A model generated the notes under the pieces. That model saw only the letters and a list, made by a program, of their open reading frames with translations, did no database searches and had not been told where the DNA came from. The position numbers were made by a program, and so were the translations under genes. From Hypomesus transpacificus (taxonomy: Eukaryota > Chordata > Actinopteri > Osmeriformes > Osmeridae): a stretch of 64,000 bases of DNA. The stretch lies in NCBI RefSeq assembly GCF_021917145.1, contig NW_025813783.1:32501-96500 (forward strand). Direction: 5' to 3'. Positions 52,329 through 63,985 of the stretch are shown here, piece after piece (position 1 is the stretch's first letter; each line of letters begins with the position of its first letter).

Positions 52329-52944
52329 GGAACTTGGGAATGCAGGACAGCCCCAACCTCAACCTGAAGTCCTCTTTGCAGAAACATCACACTCCAAGAT
52401 CTGTAAGTAGCTTACATTCCTCTTCCCAGTGGTGTTTGTGTTGCATTTTATTCCAATCTAGTCTTGTGCAGAGTTTAGGCAGCTCATGAAACAACACACC
52501 ATGTTTATGTTACTGTTTATATGGCTCAAGGATGTGTTTGTAAATGCAACCCTTCCTTCTAAATATCTCTGTCTAAAACAGCCCACAAACACACAACTCT
52601 TTTAAGAGTGTGCTTTACAAACTTTCAAAAGAACCACGTTGCCAAATATGTTTAATGGAGCACACAAGGACTATTTGTTTCGTCAAGAGCATAGTTTTAC
52701 AAGACCTCCACATAAACTCTCCCAGAGAACACATGATGCAAAACAGCTTTAAAACACAGGCTTTCACAGTGAGGAGCGATTGTGTGTTGACAGGGCAAAG
52801 GAGTCTGTATCGATCAATATAATAACTCAGGGAGAACTGGGTGGTCTCTTACGGGAAACACAGCCCCTGGACTCAACAGCACAACAACAAGAGAAAGTTT
52901 ATCTTCTCTCTGTTCTGCCTCCTTTCTTCCCCACTGCTTGTCCT

Positions 52945-53180
52945 CCTCTTCTCCTCTCCTCCTCTCCTCTCCCTGACTGTCCTCCCCTTTCCTTTCCTCT
53001 CCTCTCCTCTCCTCTCCTCCTCTCCCTGACTGTCCTCCCCTTTCCTCTCCTCTCCTCCCCCCTCCTCTCCTCTCCTCCCCTCTCCTCTCCTCCTCTCCCT
53101 GACTGTCCTCCCCTTTCCTCTCCTCCCCTCTCCTTTCCTCCCCCTCCTCTCCTCCCCTCTCCTCCTCTCACTGACTGTCC
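52945..53180. repeat. CCTCTCCT pyrimidine repeat before the chemokine coding exon
   Basis: C/T-rich array with CTGACTGTCCTCCCCTTTCC recurring about every 60 bases (52974, 53028, 53100). It lies in the first intron and ends about 30 bases before the acceptor at 53213. Confidence 0.88.
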
Positions 53181-53233
53181 TCTCCTCGACTCTCCTGGGC
53201 ATTTCTGTTACAGCAGCAGAAGAAGCAGAAGTC

Positions 53234-54120
53234 ATGAAGTTCTCGTCTCTCTTCTTTTTCCTGCTCCTCCTAACCGGCACGTATCTCAGTCTGGCGCAAG
53301 GTAGGCATCGCTACCTGGCAACTCACTGCATGTGACATCAGAAAATACAATACAACAGATGTTCATTTTTTCATTTTATCAAGGATTTTAAGAAACATCC
53401 ACATAGAAAGATTCACATAGAATATGTATTGCATTTTTAGAACGTGATGTAAGATTTGACATGCATGCAATTTCCGTTTGCTCCCGATACTTTGAATATT
53501 GATTCCTTGCCAGGGCTATTGGTATCAACACAATAAGATTTGGGTCATTGTGCTTTAAAACCAAAAACATGGCGTAGTCGGTGTTGAAACTGCGGTTGTG
53601 TTTCTGTGTGTTTCTTCTAGGGTCTTATGGGAACTGTTGCCTGGGTTACGTGACTAAAATGAAGAAGAACGTGAAGAAGAACGTGGTGGGGTACAGGAAA
53701 CAGGAAACAGACGGGGACTGCAACCTCAGAGCCGTAGTGTGAGTAGGAAGCCCTCTGTTGCCTCGTCACCCAGCTTTACTGCATTTCCTAAAACAAATCT
53801 TTCTCTTCCTGATTTGTCCTGTCACGGATCAGCATAAACACATCCTGTTTTTTTATCGTATCACAAAAATGCCTTACTCTCAGGTGAGAGATGCTGACCT
53901 CGGACTTCATCCAGACAACTTATCACAGCGTTACTGAGACACAAGAAATGTCGACCAGCATGTGTGTTAAAGCTCTAACATAATAAGTAAATGAATACAA
54001 GTTCTCAATGTGTTGTGCTCATACAGGTTCACCACCACCAAAGACAAAACCATCTGTGCCAATCCCACCCTGCCCTGGGTGCAGCATCTGATGCACAAGA
54101 TCGACAACTCAGCCAACTAG
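53234..54120 (+). CDS. CC chemokine, CCL25-like
   Basis: Small secreted CC chemokine that would act through a G-protein-coupled chemokine receptor to direct leukocyte movement. Coding exons: 53234-53300, 53621-53738, 54027-54120, giving 92 residues; phases agree. Residues 1-22 form a signal peptide ([20 protein letters not shown]). The mature part has the adjacent-Cys motif in YGNCCLGYV, a third Cys in [10 protein letters not shown] and a fourth in TICANP, followed by WVQHLM, the usual chemokine C-terminal helix. The three-exon layout, with introns after the signal peptide and before the third strand, is typical of CC chemokines. The [12 protein letters not shown] part resembles CCL25 of fish and mammals more than other groups, but orthology is unproven. 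It is very basic early on ([10 protein letters not shown]). Confidence 0.9.
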
Positions 54121-54815
54121 GTACAAAGCAGTCTCACTGATCACAGATTCACCCATTTTTATATCAAATATTTGTTTTAGTTTCATCAGCAAACTGCAGA
54201 TATGAGGTTGATTATAGAGCTGAGAAACTAAACATCAAATATCACCACATATCAAACCTGCCACAGAGCAGCGACACGTGACAGGGTTTAACTATGGACT
54301 TTCTAGATGGAAATCAACCCCCTTCATCACTGTCATGCATCACATGACACCCAAGCTACAGAAGTCTCATCATAAACACGCTGAGTAGCACTGCTAAGCT
54401 TGTAAAACATGTGATCTGAATGTGTTCACAGCCTTTTCCTGGGGGAGGAGAGGACCGAGGAGGAGACGCTGCCCTGAACGGTCCTGGGGGTGAAACCTGA
54501 ACATGCTCTCACAGACAGACTGTGAAAGTAAATAGTTTACTCTCCAGGAATGTTATATTAAGCTGCAAAACGCATACCTGTACTTGTATAACACGCTAAA
54601 GTCTATGCAAACAGTATGAAGTTTGTGCCCCATTATTACGTTGTGCAAACTGTGATGGGGCAGTCCAGGGATGCTTCGAGATGGGATGAGCTGTACATTG
54701 TGTATATTACTGTCTAACGCTTCACTAGGGTACACACAACCATGTCAGCACCTGCTAGGAATGAGCCACTACCCAGCAGCTTTGCATTGTCTCTATACTG
54801 TGTGTGTCTGTGTCT

Positions 54816-54884
<69 letters not shown>

Positions 54885-56682
54885 TGTTTGTGAAAGAGAA
54901 ATATAGGTAGACCTGGGATTTTCTTTTCAATTCTTTTAAAAACTCAAATTATATATAAATCTTTTTTTTTTCTCAATATATGTCACCATGTTTAAAAAGT
55001 ATATTTTGTACAGTGTACTCTAACTTCAATTAAAAGATACAACTCGGACAGTTACTTATCTCTACTATCTACTATTATCTCTCTTACTGGACTCGTCACT
55101 TATCTCTTGATCTACTGAAAAAAGACGTCAATTATCACATCACCAGTCTCATCAATCAAGTCACTCATTGTTCATCTGAGGCTGCCGCTTAAGACCTTCT
55201 TTGCCCTAAGCTCATCCTTAACTAGACACGTGCTGACATGAAATAGGAGTTAAAATGCTCTAATTCCATCACAGACATGTTGCGTCTTGCTTCATTGATG
55301 TTTGTGCGCATGTGCCTGCTAGTAAACGGTTCGGTTCCCCCCAGGCAAACCTTCGGGGCTTGAGACGGAGTGGCAATGCTTACCGTGTTCATGTGGCGAT
55401 ATAGACACAACGGCATTAATGTCGAGAAAGGATGCTTTCTTTTAACAGTTTCAACACCCGTTCTGTCTTATGTCTTCATGTTTGCCAAATGTAAGTTCTT
55501 CTGTTAAACATTCGTATGTTTGTATTTTTTATTTTTTATTATCAAAGACTATTTGAAATGAAGCTAATGCATTAGCTTTAATCTCCTCTTCCATATGTTG
55601 GAATCTCTGCCGAGTGCCGACAGATGTTTAAGATCGGTTTTTGTTCACATGTGGGGCGAATCAAGACATGCTAATCAAATACGGAGAAAGCTGTGTGTTA
55701 TCATTCCAGAACTCATTGTACCAAATAGGCCTACACTCAGAAACAACATATTTGGACCAGATTCAGGCTATTTCTCAAGAATAAGAGAACAGCGGAAAAA
55801 AAACGAAAGTGTTGAACAGTGGTTTTGTAATGACCTTTGTAGGTGAATGACTCATTTTTTTCCTGCGGGAAAAAAAACATAGTGAGCAATGTAAGCTCCT
55901 GGAGCCTGTAGCAAAATAATATGATGACAGTAACATTAAGTTCATAAATCCATCACTGATGTTCATTTGTACATTTCTATACAGTCTTGCGCAATATTCA
56001 TGCTCGAGATCTTTGCTATAATGCTACAGTAAATTAAAGTTCTGAAGTGTCATTCTGATCAGGAATATCGAAGTAAAGCTGAAATCAACCATGTAATCGT
56101 GAAATTAACCGTGCAAACACACAGTTCATATATATTCTCGAGACTTATGTGTGTGTGGCTTTGACACAGTTGAAATTAATTTAATTGTGGGGGTGATGTG
56201 AGGTAACCAAGCTTAACTTCAGAAAGATCCACCCAGTCAAACAGACCGCCACAGTCAGGTGTGCACATGTTCTTACAGTTTGTTCTCATTCTTCACCGGA
56301 CACATTGTCTGACCGCAGTGCAATTCAGTCCGTTATATTTTTTTGCGGTTCCGTTACTGCGATGGAGGCCGCGATGGAAGCTGCGGGCCTACATCGCTCT
56401 CTCTTCCATATCTTGACGTCCATAAACTATAACTCACTATGGCCAAAAGCGTCCTGTCAATCAGTTCCCAGCTCACTACAACACAAACAGATGTGTCAAT
56501 GTCATACATTCAGAAGATTGATCTCTTGCTGAAGCTGAGAGGAAACATTCAGATATTTACACACCTACACATTGTCGCTGAGTAGGCTACAACCCTAAGG
56601 AGCGATTGATTTGGGCATAAAATTAGGGTCGGGCACATGTAATCTGGTTTATCTCTCAATGTAACCACACACAAACACCCGA

Positions 56683-56714
<32 letters not shown>

Positions 56715-57911
56715 GAGAGAGACACATTTTGTCTTAGTAGGAAGCAACCGACCCAGAAGGATGTTATTGCAAAAGTCGTAAGTCTTGTCAGTTGAGGGCC
56801 AGCACATTTCACATTTCAACTCGAACAAGTAGAAACGAGCCGCATCTGGCACCAAGGAATGAGGCAGAAACTTGGTTGTGGGAGTAAATGGATCTCACTG
56901 GAGATCAGAGGAGATAAAAGCATACAACCAGCCCGGGGGCAAAGGATGGTTTTACGTGTTGAGTGAGAGGAGAGGCAGTTTGTAGACAACGATTCTTATT
57001 TTTATACATGCTGAACTGTACGTTATGGAGAAAGGGGTTTACACAAGTAGCCTATTTATGATCTCCCAACACATCCAGCAGATATCAATCATCAGTTTAA
57101 TTGACACTACTGCTCCGTACATCGATACATGTTTTACAATTGCAGTAGATAACATGTCAAAAGATCTCGAGTTTATATTTTTTTTATGGAGTCATATTGA
57201 ATTTATCGACTATGTAAGCCTAAATCTAGGCCCAAATGTAGGCCCATTACGTCATTTTTGTCTAAGAGCGGTCGTCTCTTGTCAAACGGTGCCCCCTGCT
57301 GGTCTGAAGTGCAATTGCAAGTAGGCGACATTGCCCTTTGGAAACCTATTACATGTCTGAAAAAGCATACAAATTACTTTATAAATATTTTAACGTTACG
57401 TCATAGTTATGTATTTCAGATATAGACTTAAAAAAAAATACTATGCGTTTGAACTCTTTTGGTGTGATATCTTTTCACACTCCAGATTACACAGCAGCAC
57501 TAAAGCATTTCTATAAAATGCTTACGTTGTCATTTGTCACTTCATAAGTAATATGCAGCACTATAACAGCTTCAGTGCTTATAACATACATTTATAAAAT
57601 CCCCCCAAACATTTTTAAACTTGGATGTTATCCAAATGTTTCACTAATGCATATTTTTCCACATAGATGTACGCTAATAAAACGGTACACACAAACTGTA
57701 CATAATATTTACAATCAGTGCAACTGCAGATGTGATTAATTACATATTTAAATGTAATCGATGTTGAAGGCATACAAGTGTTTGAGGTTTCATATCAAAG
57801 TTCTGTAAATTCTCTCCTCTTGGTCCAGTGTTCGGTCCTCCTCAGGCTAAAGATAACCTGCCTAACCTTGTGATTCAATATGGAGACAAAGACTGGTGAC
57901 ATATAGATAAT
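54121..57911. other. Intergenic stretch, no gene seen
   Basis: About 3.8 kb between the chemokine and the LINE. It contains a (TG)n run at 54800-54882 and a (CA)n run at 56686-56712. The sequence is otherwise AT-rich and unique-looking. The short open frames show no family resemblance. Confidence 0.5.
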
Positions 57912-57999
57912 CCTCCGCCCCTGCACTTCCCTGAGTCAGCTGTTCTGTCATATACCGCCAGGACAGAACAGCTGACTCAGGGAAGTGCAGGGGCGGAGG
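57912..57999. repeat. 38-bp perfect hairpin at the LINE 5' junction
   Basis: 57912-57949 is the exact reverse complement of 57962-57999, with a 12-base loop (ATATACCGCCAG). The right arm is LINE coding sequence (reading RTADSGKCRGGG), so the left arm is an inverted copy of the element's own first bases. Confidence 0.93.
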
Positions 58000-58009
58000 G
58001 GTCTGTGTT

Positions 58010-60391
58010 ATGGTTAACTCTCTCTGGGCTACGGATGTAGCGGTATTAGCATCTCACTGCTCTCCGGTCCTTGAGCTGCTAACTGTAAAAATCAGACCCT
58101 TCTATCTACCTCGGGAATTCACTGCGGTCGTCATGAGTGCAGTCTACATCCCCCCCCAGGTAGACAAGGCCGCTGCTTTGGATGAACTGTATGGGATTAT
58201 CAATGGTCTGGAAAATGTGCACCCAGAGGCAGCCTTCATTGTTGTTGGTGATTTCAACAGAGCTAACATGAAGAAAGTCCTGCCCAAATACTATCAGCAC
58301 ATTGACTTCTTCACACGTGGAGACCAGATCCTTGACCATTGTTATACAACATTCAAGGGCAGTTACAAACCCCTCCCCCGCCCTGCCTTTGGGAAGGCTG
58401 ATCACACCTCCATTCTTCTTCTCCCCGCATATGAACAAAAGCTCAAACAGGTCAGACCGGTTGAGAGGTCAGTTCACCTATGGAGTGACGAGTGTGTGGC
58501 GACCCTCCAGGACTGCTTTGACACCACTGACTGGCTGATGTTCAGGGACGCAGCAGATGGGGACATTAACGAATACTCAGACACTGTCTCCAGCTACATC
58601 CAGCACTGCATTGATGACGTTGTCCCCAAGAAGGTTGTCCGGTCTTTCCCAAATCAGAAGCCCTGGGTTGATGCCGCGGTCCGGGCCAAGCTGAGAGCCC
58701 GTACTGTCGCCTTTAATTCTGGGGACCCTGATGAGTACAGGAAGGCCAGATACGACCTTCTGAAGGCCATCAAAGCAGCGAAAAGGGCCTACAGGACCAA
58801 GGTGGAGTCCAGCTACCATGGCTCTGACCCCAGGCGCATGTGGAGTGGACTTAAAGCCATTACAGAATACAAAGGGAGAGGCTACAATGAGACCCAGTCT
58901 TCTGTCCTACTGCCAGACGAGCTGAACTCCTTCTACGCTCGCTTTGAGAGGGACAGTGAACCCCCTGCAGTGGAGCTACCTGAAGGCCAAGCCAGTGGTG
59001 TGCCTACACTAACTGTAGCTGAGGTGAGGCTATGCTTTAAGAAGATCAACCCTCGCAAGGCACCTGGCCCAGACGGCATATCAGGTAGGGCCCTTAGGGG
59101 CTGCGCTGACCAGCTGGCAGGGGTCTTCAGTGACATCTTCAACCTCTCCCTTAACCTGTCTGTACTCCCCACCTGCTTCAAGAGGACCACCATCATCCCT
59201 GTGCCCAAGAACACCAAGGTCACATGTCTGAATGACTATCGCCCAATAGCACTGACCTCTATCATCATGAAGTGCTTCGAGCGGCTAGTCAAATCATTCA
59301 TCTGCTCCTCGCTGCCCCCCACACTGGACCCTATGCAGTTTGCATACCGGTCCAATAGGTCTACAGACGATGCCATCGCTCTGACCATGCACACCGCTCT
59401 CTCCCACCTGGACAAGGGGAATACATATGTGAGGATGCTGTTCATTGACTACAGCTCTGCATTCAACACCATCATCCCCTCCAGACTGGTCTCCAAGCTT
59501 GTGGACCTGGGACTAAGCACCTCCCTCTGCAAGTGGATCTTCCACTTCCTGACGGGGAGGCCACAGGTGGTGAGAATCGGTGACCGCACTTCATCTGTAC
59601 TGATCACCAACACAGGCACCCCCCAGGGCTGTGTGCTCAGCCCTCTCCTGTTCTCCTTGTTCACCCACGACTGTGCGGCTACGCACAGCTCCAACCTCCT
59701 CGTTAAGTTTGCTGACGACACAACCATCGTGGGCCTCATCTCTGACAGTGACGAGTCAGCCTACAGAGAGGAGGTTGACACCCTGACATCATGGTGCCAG
59801 GACAACAACCTCTCTCTTAACATCAGCAAGACCAAGGAGATGATTGTGGACTTTAGGAGGCGGCAGGAGGAGGAGCATGCACCCCTATTCATCAATGGAT
59901 CGGAAGTGGAGAAGGTCAGCTGCTTCAAGTTCCTCGGGGTGAACATCAGCAATGACCTCACCTGGTCTGTTCACACGGACAAGGTGGTCAAAACGGCCCG
60001 TAAGCGCCTCTTCTTCCTGAGGAGACTGAAGAAGTTTGGTATGGACTCAGTCATCCTTACTAACTTTTACAGATGCACTATAGAAAGCATTCTGACTGGT
60101 TGTATCACAGTGTGGTATGGGAGCTGCACAGACCGGGACCGCAAGGCCCTACGAAGTGTGGTCCGTTCTGCTGAGTTCATCATCGGCAGGAAGCTCCCAG
60201 CCCTACAGGACACCTACCACACACGTTGCCTTAGGAAAGCCAGCAGGATTCTAAGAGACTGTTCCCACCCATCCTTCAGTCTCTTTACCCCGTTGCCTTC
60301 TGGCAGGCGTTACCGCAGCATCCGGTCGCGCACACGCAGACTGGACAACAGTTTCTACCCAAGGGTCATCAGGCTTCTCAATGGACACTGA
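58010..60391 (+). CDS. LINE endonuclease/reverse transcriptase ORF, N-terminally truncated
   Basis: A 793-codon uninterrupted frame; the same frame is open back to 57935. In order: part of the APE-type endonuclease (VVGDFN with Asp at 58250-58252, and KADHTSI with the catalytic His at 58403-58405), then a reverse transcriptase domain (RPIALTSI, LFIDYSSAFNTI, GTPQGCVLSPLLFS, and the catalytic FADD at 59708-59719), then a C-terminal region (RLFFLRRLKKFGM, GCITVWYGS, CLRKASRILRD) shared with fish L2 elements. The absence of stops or frameshifts suggests a young insertion. Lacking the N-terminal endonuclease residues and the upstream ORF and promoter, it is expected to be immobile. Confidence 0.88.
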   Translation: MVNSLWATDVAVLASHCSPVLELLTVKIRPFYLPREFTAVVMSAVYIPPQVDKAAALDELYGIINGLENVHPEAAFIVVGDFNRANMKKVLPKYYQHIDFFTRGDQILDHCYTTFKGSYKPLPRPAFGKADHTSILLLPAYEQKLKQVRPVERSVHLWSDECVATLQDCFDTTDWLMFRDAADGDINEYSDTVSSYIQHCIDDVVPKKVVRSFPNQKPWVDAAVRAKLRARTVAFNSGDPDEYRKARYDLLKAIKAAKRAYRTKVESSYHGSDPRRMWSGLKAITEYKGRGYNETQSSVLLPDELNSFYARFERDSEPPAVELPEGQASGVPTLTVAEVRLCFKKINPRKAPGPDGISGRALRGCADQLAGVFSDIFNLSLNLSVLPTCFKRTTIIPVPKNTKVTCLNDYRPIALTSIIMKCFERLVKSFICSSLPPTLDPMQFAYRSNRSTDDAIALTMHTALSHLDKGNTYVRMLFIDYSSAFNTIIPSRLVSKLVDLGLSTSLCKWIFHFLTGRPQVVRIGDRTSSVLITNTGTPQGCVLSPLLFSLFTHDCAATHSSNLLVKFADDTTIVGLISDSDESAYREEVDTLTSWCQDNNLSLNISKTKEMIVDFRRRQEEEHAPLFINGSEVEKVSCFKFLGVNISNDLTWSVHTDKVVKTARKRLFFLRRLKKFGMDSVILTNFYRCTIESILTGCITVWYGSCTDRDRKALRSVVRSAEFIIGRKLPALQDTYHTRCLRKASRILRDCSHPSFSLFTPLPSGRRYRSIRSRTRRLDNSFYPRVIRLLNGH

Positions 60392-60582
60392 TATGGACAT
60401 TTTTACTGCACACTAGTCACTTATACACTGTCACTTTCAGCTACTGGTTGCTCTTTCAGTAACATTGCACTACTGTACCTCGCCACCAGGCTCCTGTTTG
60501 GTCATTGACAAAGTCACTGATCTGTAAATTTGCACTACTGCACTGTACTCCATTTAGGTTAGATTAGTTTATAGGGTTGTAA

Positions 60583-60627
<45 letters not shown>

Positions 60628-60892
60628 TGTATTAGGGTTAGTATAGCGTACTATTTATTGTTATCTGTAATTTAGGAAGTTTTAGTGTTAGGGTTAGTAT
60701 AGTCGTTTATTTATTGCTATCTGTATATTTAGGAAGTTCACTTATCTAAGCTCAGCATAGATGTAAATTTGTTCTGTGTACTTATATGTTATGTTATGCC
60801 AAGTGCTTGCGTTGTCTTGTCTTAAGAATTTCAGTGCCCAGTCTAACCTTGTGTTGCTCTGTGCACCTGACAAATAAAAGACTTGACTTGAC

Positions 60893-61336
60893 TAATCGTG
60901 CGCCATAAATCTACCCCAACAAGTGGTATACGAGGATGAGTTTAGCCCATAGCTAATGCATGTGTGCATATATTGTGCTCCAAAGTAAAAAAAAAAAAGA
61001 GTTTTACTATGGTTTTGCATCCCTGTGGCTGAACACAGCAGGGTCAAACAATCCATGAACTGAAACCAAACGTCCACAGCCTGAGAGCGTGTAAGCCTCA
61101 GAGCAGGAATGAAGAGGATTGGACGACACTGACCGCTATCATCTTGTGCGTCAGTTATGCTCACAGCTTACCATGATGCAATTCACTTAACAAGCCATGG
61201 CTAGTTACAGAGTGGATAGAGATAGGGGGTCAGGAGGAGAGGAAGATATGTCACAAAGATATAAGTTAATAAGGTAAAGTGATGACCTCTAGTGTTCATT
61301 AGTGTCTTAAGCTAAACCCATTGTTTTCCTGCTGTC

Positions 61337-61387
<51 letters not shown>

Positions 61388-61557
61388 CCTCCCTCCCTCC
61401 CTCCCTCCCTCCCTCCCTCCCTCCCTCCCTCCCTCCCTCCCTCCCTCCCTCCCTCCCTCCTTCCTTCCTTCCTTCTTCAAGCACAGATGGTGCTGTTTAC
61501 CTGAGATTCTCCCGACTTCCCGAGGGTGGAGCATGCAGTAACTGCGTGTGGGTTAGT
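60893..61557. other. Intergenic spacer with (TC)n(CCCT)n repeat
   Basis: Downstream of the LINE and of the nim1k stop. A (TC)n run passes into (CCCT)n and (CCTT)n at 61339-61473. The nim1k 3' untranslated region would read through this block on the - strand. No gene is seen. Confidence 0.6.
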
Positions 61558-62652
61558 CTATATGATCACACAGACAGACGAGGGGTGGTGTTTCACCACG
61601 GTGGCGACTCCTTTGGCCCCGTAGTCCTCAGGGTAGAGAGCAGAGTACCCCACCGCCTCCCCCAACCTCCTCTTCTGGGTCCTGTGCAGCAGGATCCGGT
61701 AGGTGCCCGTGATGGGACTGCGGCTGTCTTTGCACTCATTGTTCTGAATGTGGATCGCTATGATGCCCACCTCGGCCAGGGCGCTCTTCACCTCCTGCTG
61801 CTCCACACACAGAGGCTGGGCCTGGGCCTGGGGCTGGGCCTGGGCCTGGGGCTGGGCCTGGGCATGGGGCTGGGCCTGGGGCTGGGCCTGGGCATGGGGC
61901 TGGGCCTGGGGCTGGGCCTGGGGCTGGGCCTGGGCATTGCCCTTGGCCTGGGTGGGGGTATCTGCAAAGTGTTCTGGGGTGACTGGCATGGGGCTGTAGG
62001 GCTGTGGGTACTCGATGCCCCTCAGCCAGCTGTTGTTCATGATCTGGGAGAGGGTGGGGCGGTCGACCGGCACGGGACGCAGCAGGCCTTTGATGGTGAG
62101 CTGGCAGGGGTCGACCACGTAATCGGGGACGGTGTAGGCGCCCTGCAGGATGCAGCGCTTGAGCCGGCCCAGGTTGTCGGCATGGAAGGGCATGGAGGCC
62201 GTCACCATGAAGTAAAGCAAGACGCCCAGGGCCCAGATGTCAACATAGCGCCCCACGTAGCCCTGAGGGGGAATGACATCGTCATCTTTCATTATTTCTT
62301 ACCCCCACCCATCCTCCCCTCCCCCCAGCAGAACAAGTTCTCAGCGTCCTTCTGAACAGAGATCTCACCTTGTCCCTGAAGAGTTCAGGGGCAGCGTAGG
62401 GTGGGGAGCCACAGAAGGTGTCCAGGACCTCGCTGGTGCCACTCACTGTGCTGAAGCCAAGGTCTCCAACCTTCACACAGTAGCTGGTGGTATAGAACAC
62501 GTTCTCAGCCTTCAGGTCCCGGTGGACGATGTTGGAGTCATGCTGGACGGAGAACACACGGGAGACGATGAGAGGGTGCAAGGAAGCGGAGAGAGAGAGA
62601 CACTGAGACATAAAGGAAGGAAGAGAGAGAGAGACACTGAGACATGAAGGAA

Positions 62653-62746
<94 letters not shown>

Positions 62747-63985
62747 CAGAGAGAGACAGAGAGAGACAGAGAGAGAGAGACAGTAAGTCAGGGATGGTGT
62801 TGGGGCCTACCATGTGTTTGACAGCTGACAGTATTTGGGTGAAGATGAGCTTGGTCTCCATGTCTGACAGACGTCCCTTGCTGATGATCCTGGTGAACAG
62901 GTCTCCCCCACTGCCGTACTCCATGACCAGGTACAGCCACTTGCTGGTCTCCATCACCTCGTAGAGACGCACCAGGTTAGGGTGGGACAGCTGCTCCATG
63001 CAGGAGATCTCAGAGGTGAACAGGTTCTGGTGCTTCTTATCCAAACGCAGTTTGTCCATGATCTTGATGGCGACTCTCTCTTTTAGAGGGGGGAGGGGGG
63101 GAGAGGGGGGGGAGGGGGGGGAGAGGGGGGGGAGGGGGGGAGAGAGGAAGAGTTGAGAGGACCTGACAGGGTGATGAGACCATAACTGGACTAATTTAAT
63201 TGGAATCCTTTCCGAGTCTTACTGTGGTCGTACAAGAATGTGTCTTGAGACCCCCTGCACACACACACACACAGACATACACACAGACAGACGAACACAC
63301 ACACACACAGAGACGCACACACACCACATTCTCTCCTGTGCTATTTGCCCGGCAGTCAGAAATTGAAGAGATGAATAATACAAAATGAGGTGAATCCCTC
63401 CTGGGGGGTGAAGGGGGGCCTGGGATAATCAGAGGTGCTTATCTGGGCGCCCACCCTCTGTCCTGTAGTATGCAGGCTCAACCTGTCTAATACTGCACAC
63501 CCCTGGAGGCAGGGGCTGTGTGGGGTAGTCAGGGAGACCGGACATAGAGGTTGTGTGTGGGGTAGTCATGGAGATGCGGACATAGAGGCCGTGTGTGGGG
63601 TAGTCATGGAGATGCGGACATAGAGGCCGTGTGTGGGGTAGTCATGGAGATTCGGACAAACAAGTGGATCCTCTGCCTCACCTTTGGTCAGGGCGTGGAT
63701 GCCGAGGCGGACGTGAGAGAAGTTCCCCTCTCCGATGTCCCCGCGTAGCTCGTAGAAGCCCACCCTGCGGCCCAGGATCAGGTCGTTCACCACACGCTCG
63801 TTGTGCACCATGTCGTAAACCACGCGCTCGAACGGAGTCTGCCTCATCCTCTGTTCGGTGGTCACCTCCGGGATGAGTCGGGCTAGCGGCCTCACCACCT
63901 TCTCCACCGGCGCCTCAGTCTTCTTCTCCTTCTTCTCCTCCTTCCTTCTGGGCCATCCCTGTCTTGATTGGTTGCCTGCAGCCAC
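61558..63985 (-). CDS. nim1k: NIM1K-like AMPK-related Ser/Thr kinase, 5' end beyond the window
   Basis: Member of the AMPK-related kinases. Exons in transcript order: about 63985 (or the window edge) to 63682, 63079-62811, 62542-62369, 62262-61558. Landmarks: [28 protein letters not shown] lead-in, glycine loop [18 protein letters not shown] lysine, [11 protein letters not shown], catalytic [17 protein letters not shown], activation loop [15 protein letters not shown] and [15 protein letters not shown]. The C-terminal domain has [18 protein letters not shown]. The metal-binding DFG is DLG here. A Gln/Ala-rich hexanucleotide-coded repeat interrupts the region after the kinase domain. No ATG is visible for the first exon: the frame begins at a possible TGCAG acceptor near 63972 or is open to the edge, so the N-terminus is incomplete. 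Confidence 0.93.
61811..61948 (-). repeat. nim1k: Coding hexanucleotide repeat in nim1k (Gln-Ala/Gln-Pro run)
   Basis: About 23 hexamers of GGCCTG, GGGCTG and GGCATG on the + strand encode an AQ, PQ, PH run of roughly 45 residues. It lies between the kinase domain and the conserved C-terminal segment, a position where human NIM1K has only a short linker. In frame, so the protein stays open. Confidence 0.88.
62655..62785. repeat. (GA)n microsatellite in a nim1k intron
   Basis: About 130 bases of GA repeat with GACAGAGA ends, 26 bases from the donor of exon 63079-62811. A G-rich block (GAGGGGGGG units) abuts the acceptor of the same exon at 63086-63145. A 38-bp repeat (GTCATGGAGATGCGGACATA) lies at 63510-63660 in the first intron. 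Confidence 0.88.

Larger units (their letters stand above)
57912..60892 (+). mobile_element. L2-like LINE, 5'-truncated
   Basis: Non-LTR retrotransposon of the CR1/L2 group. The element proper starts at about 57950, inside the endonuclease domain, preceded by a short inverted copy of itself. The 3' untranslated region has a run of 40 T at 60587-60626. The end, AATAAAAGACTTGACTTGA, has the short repeated tail typical of L2 rather than a poly(A). No target-site duplication was identified. The L2 assignment is from remembered sequence style. Confidence 0.85.
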
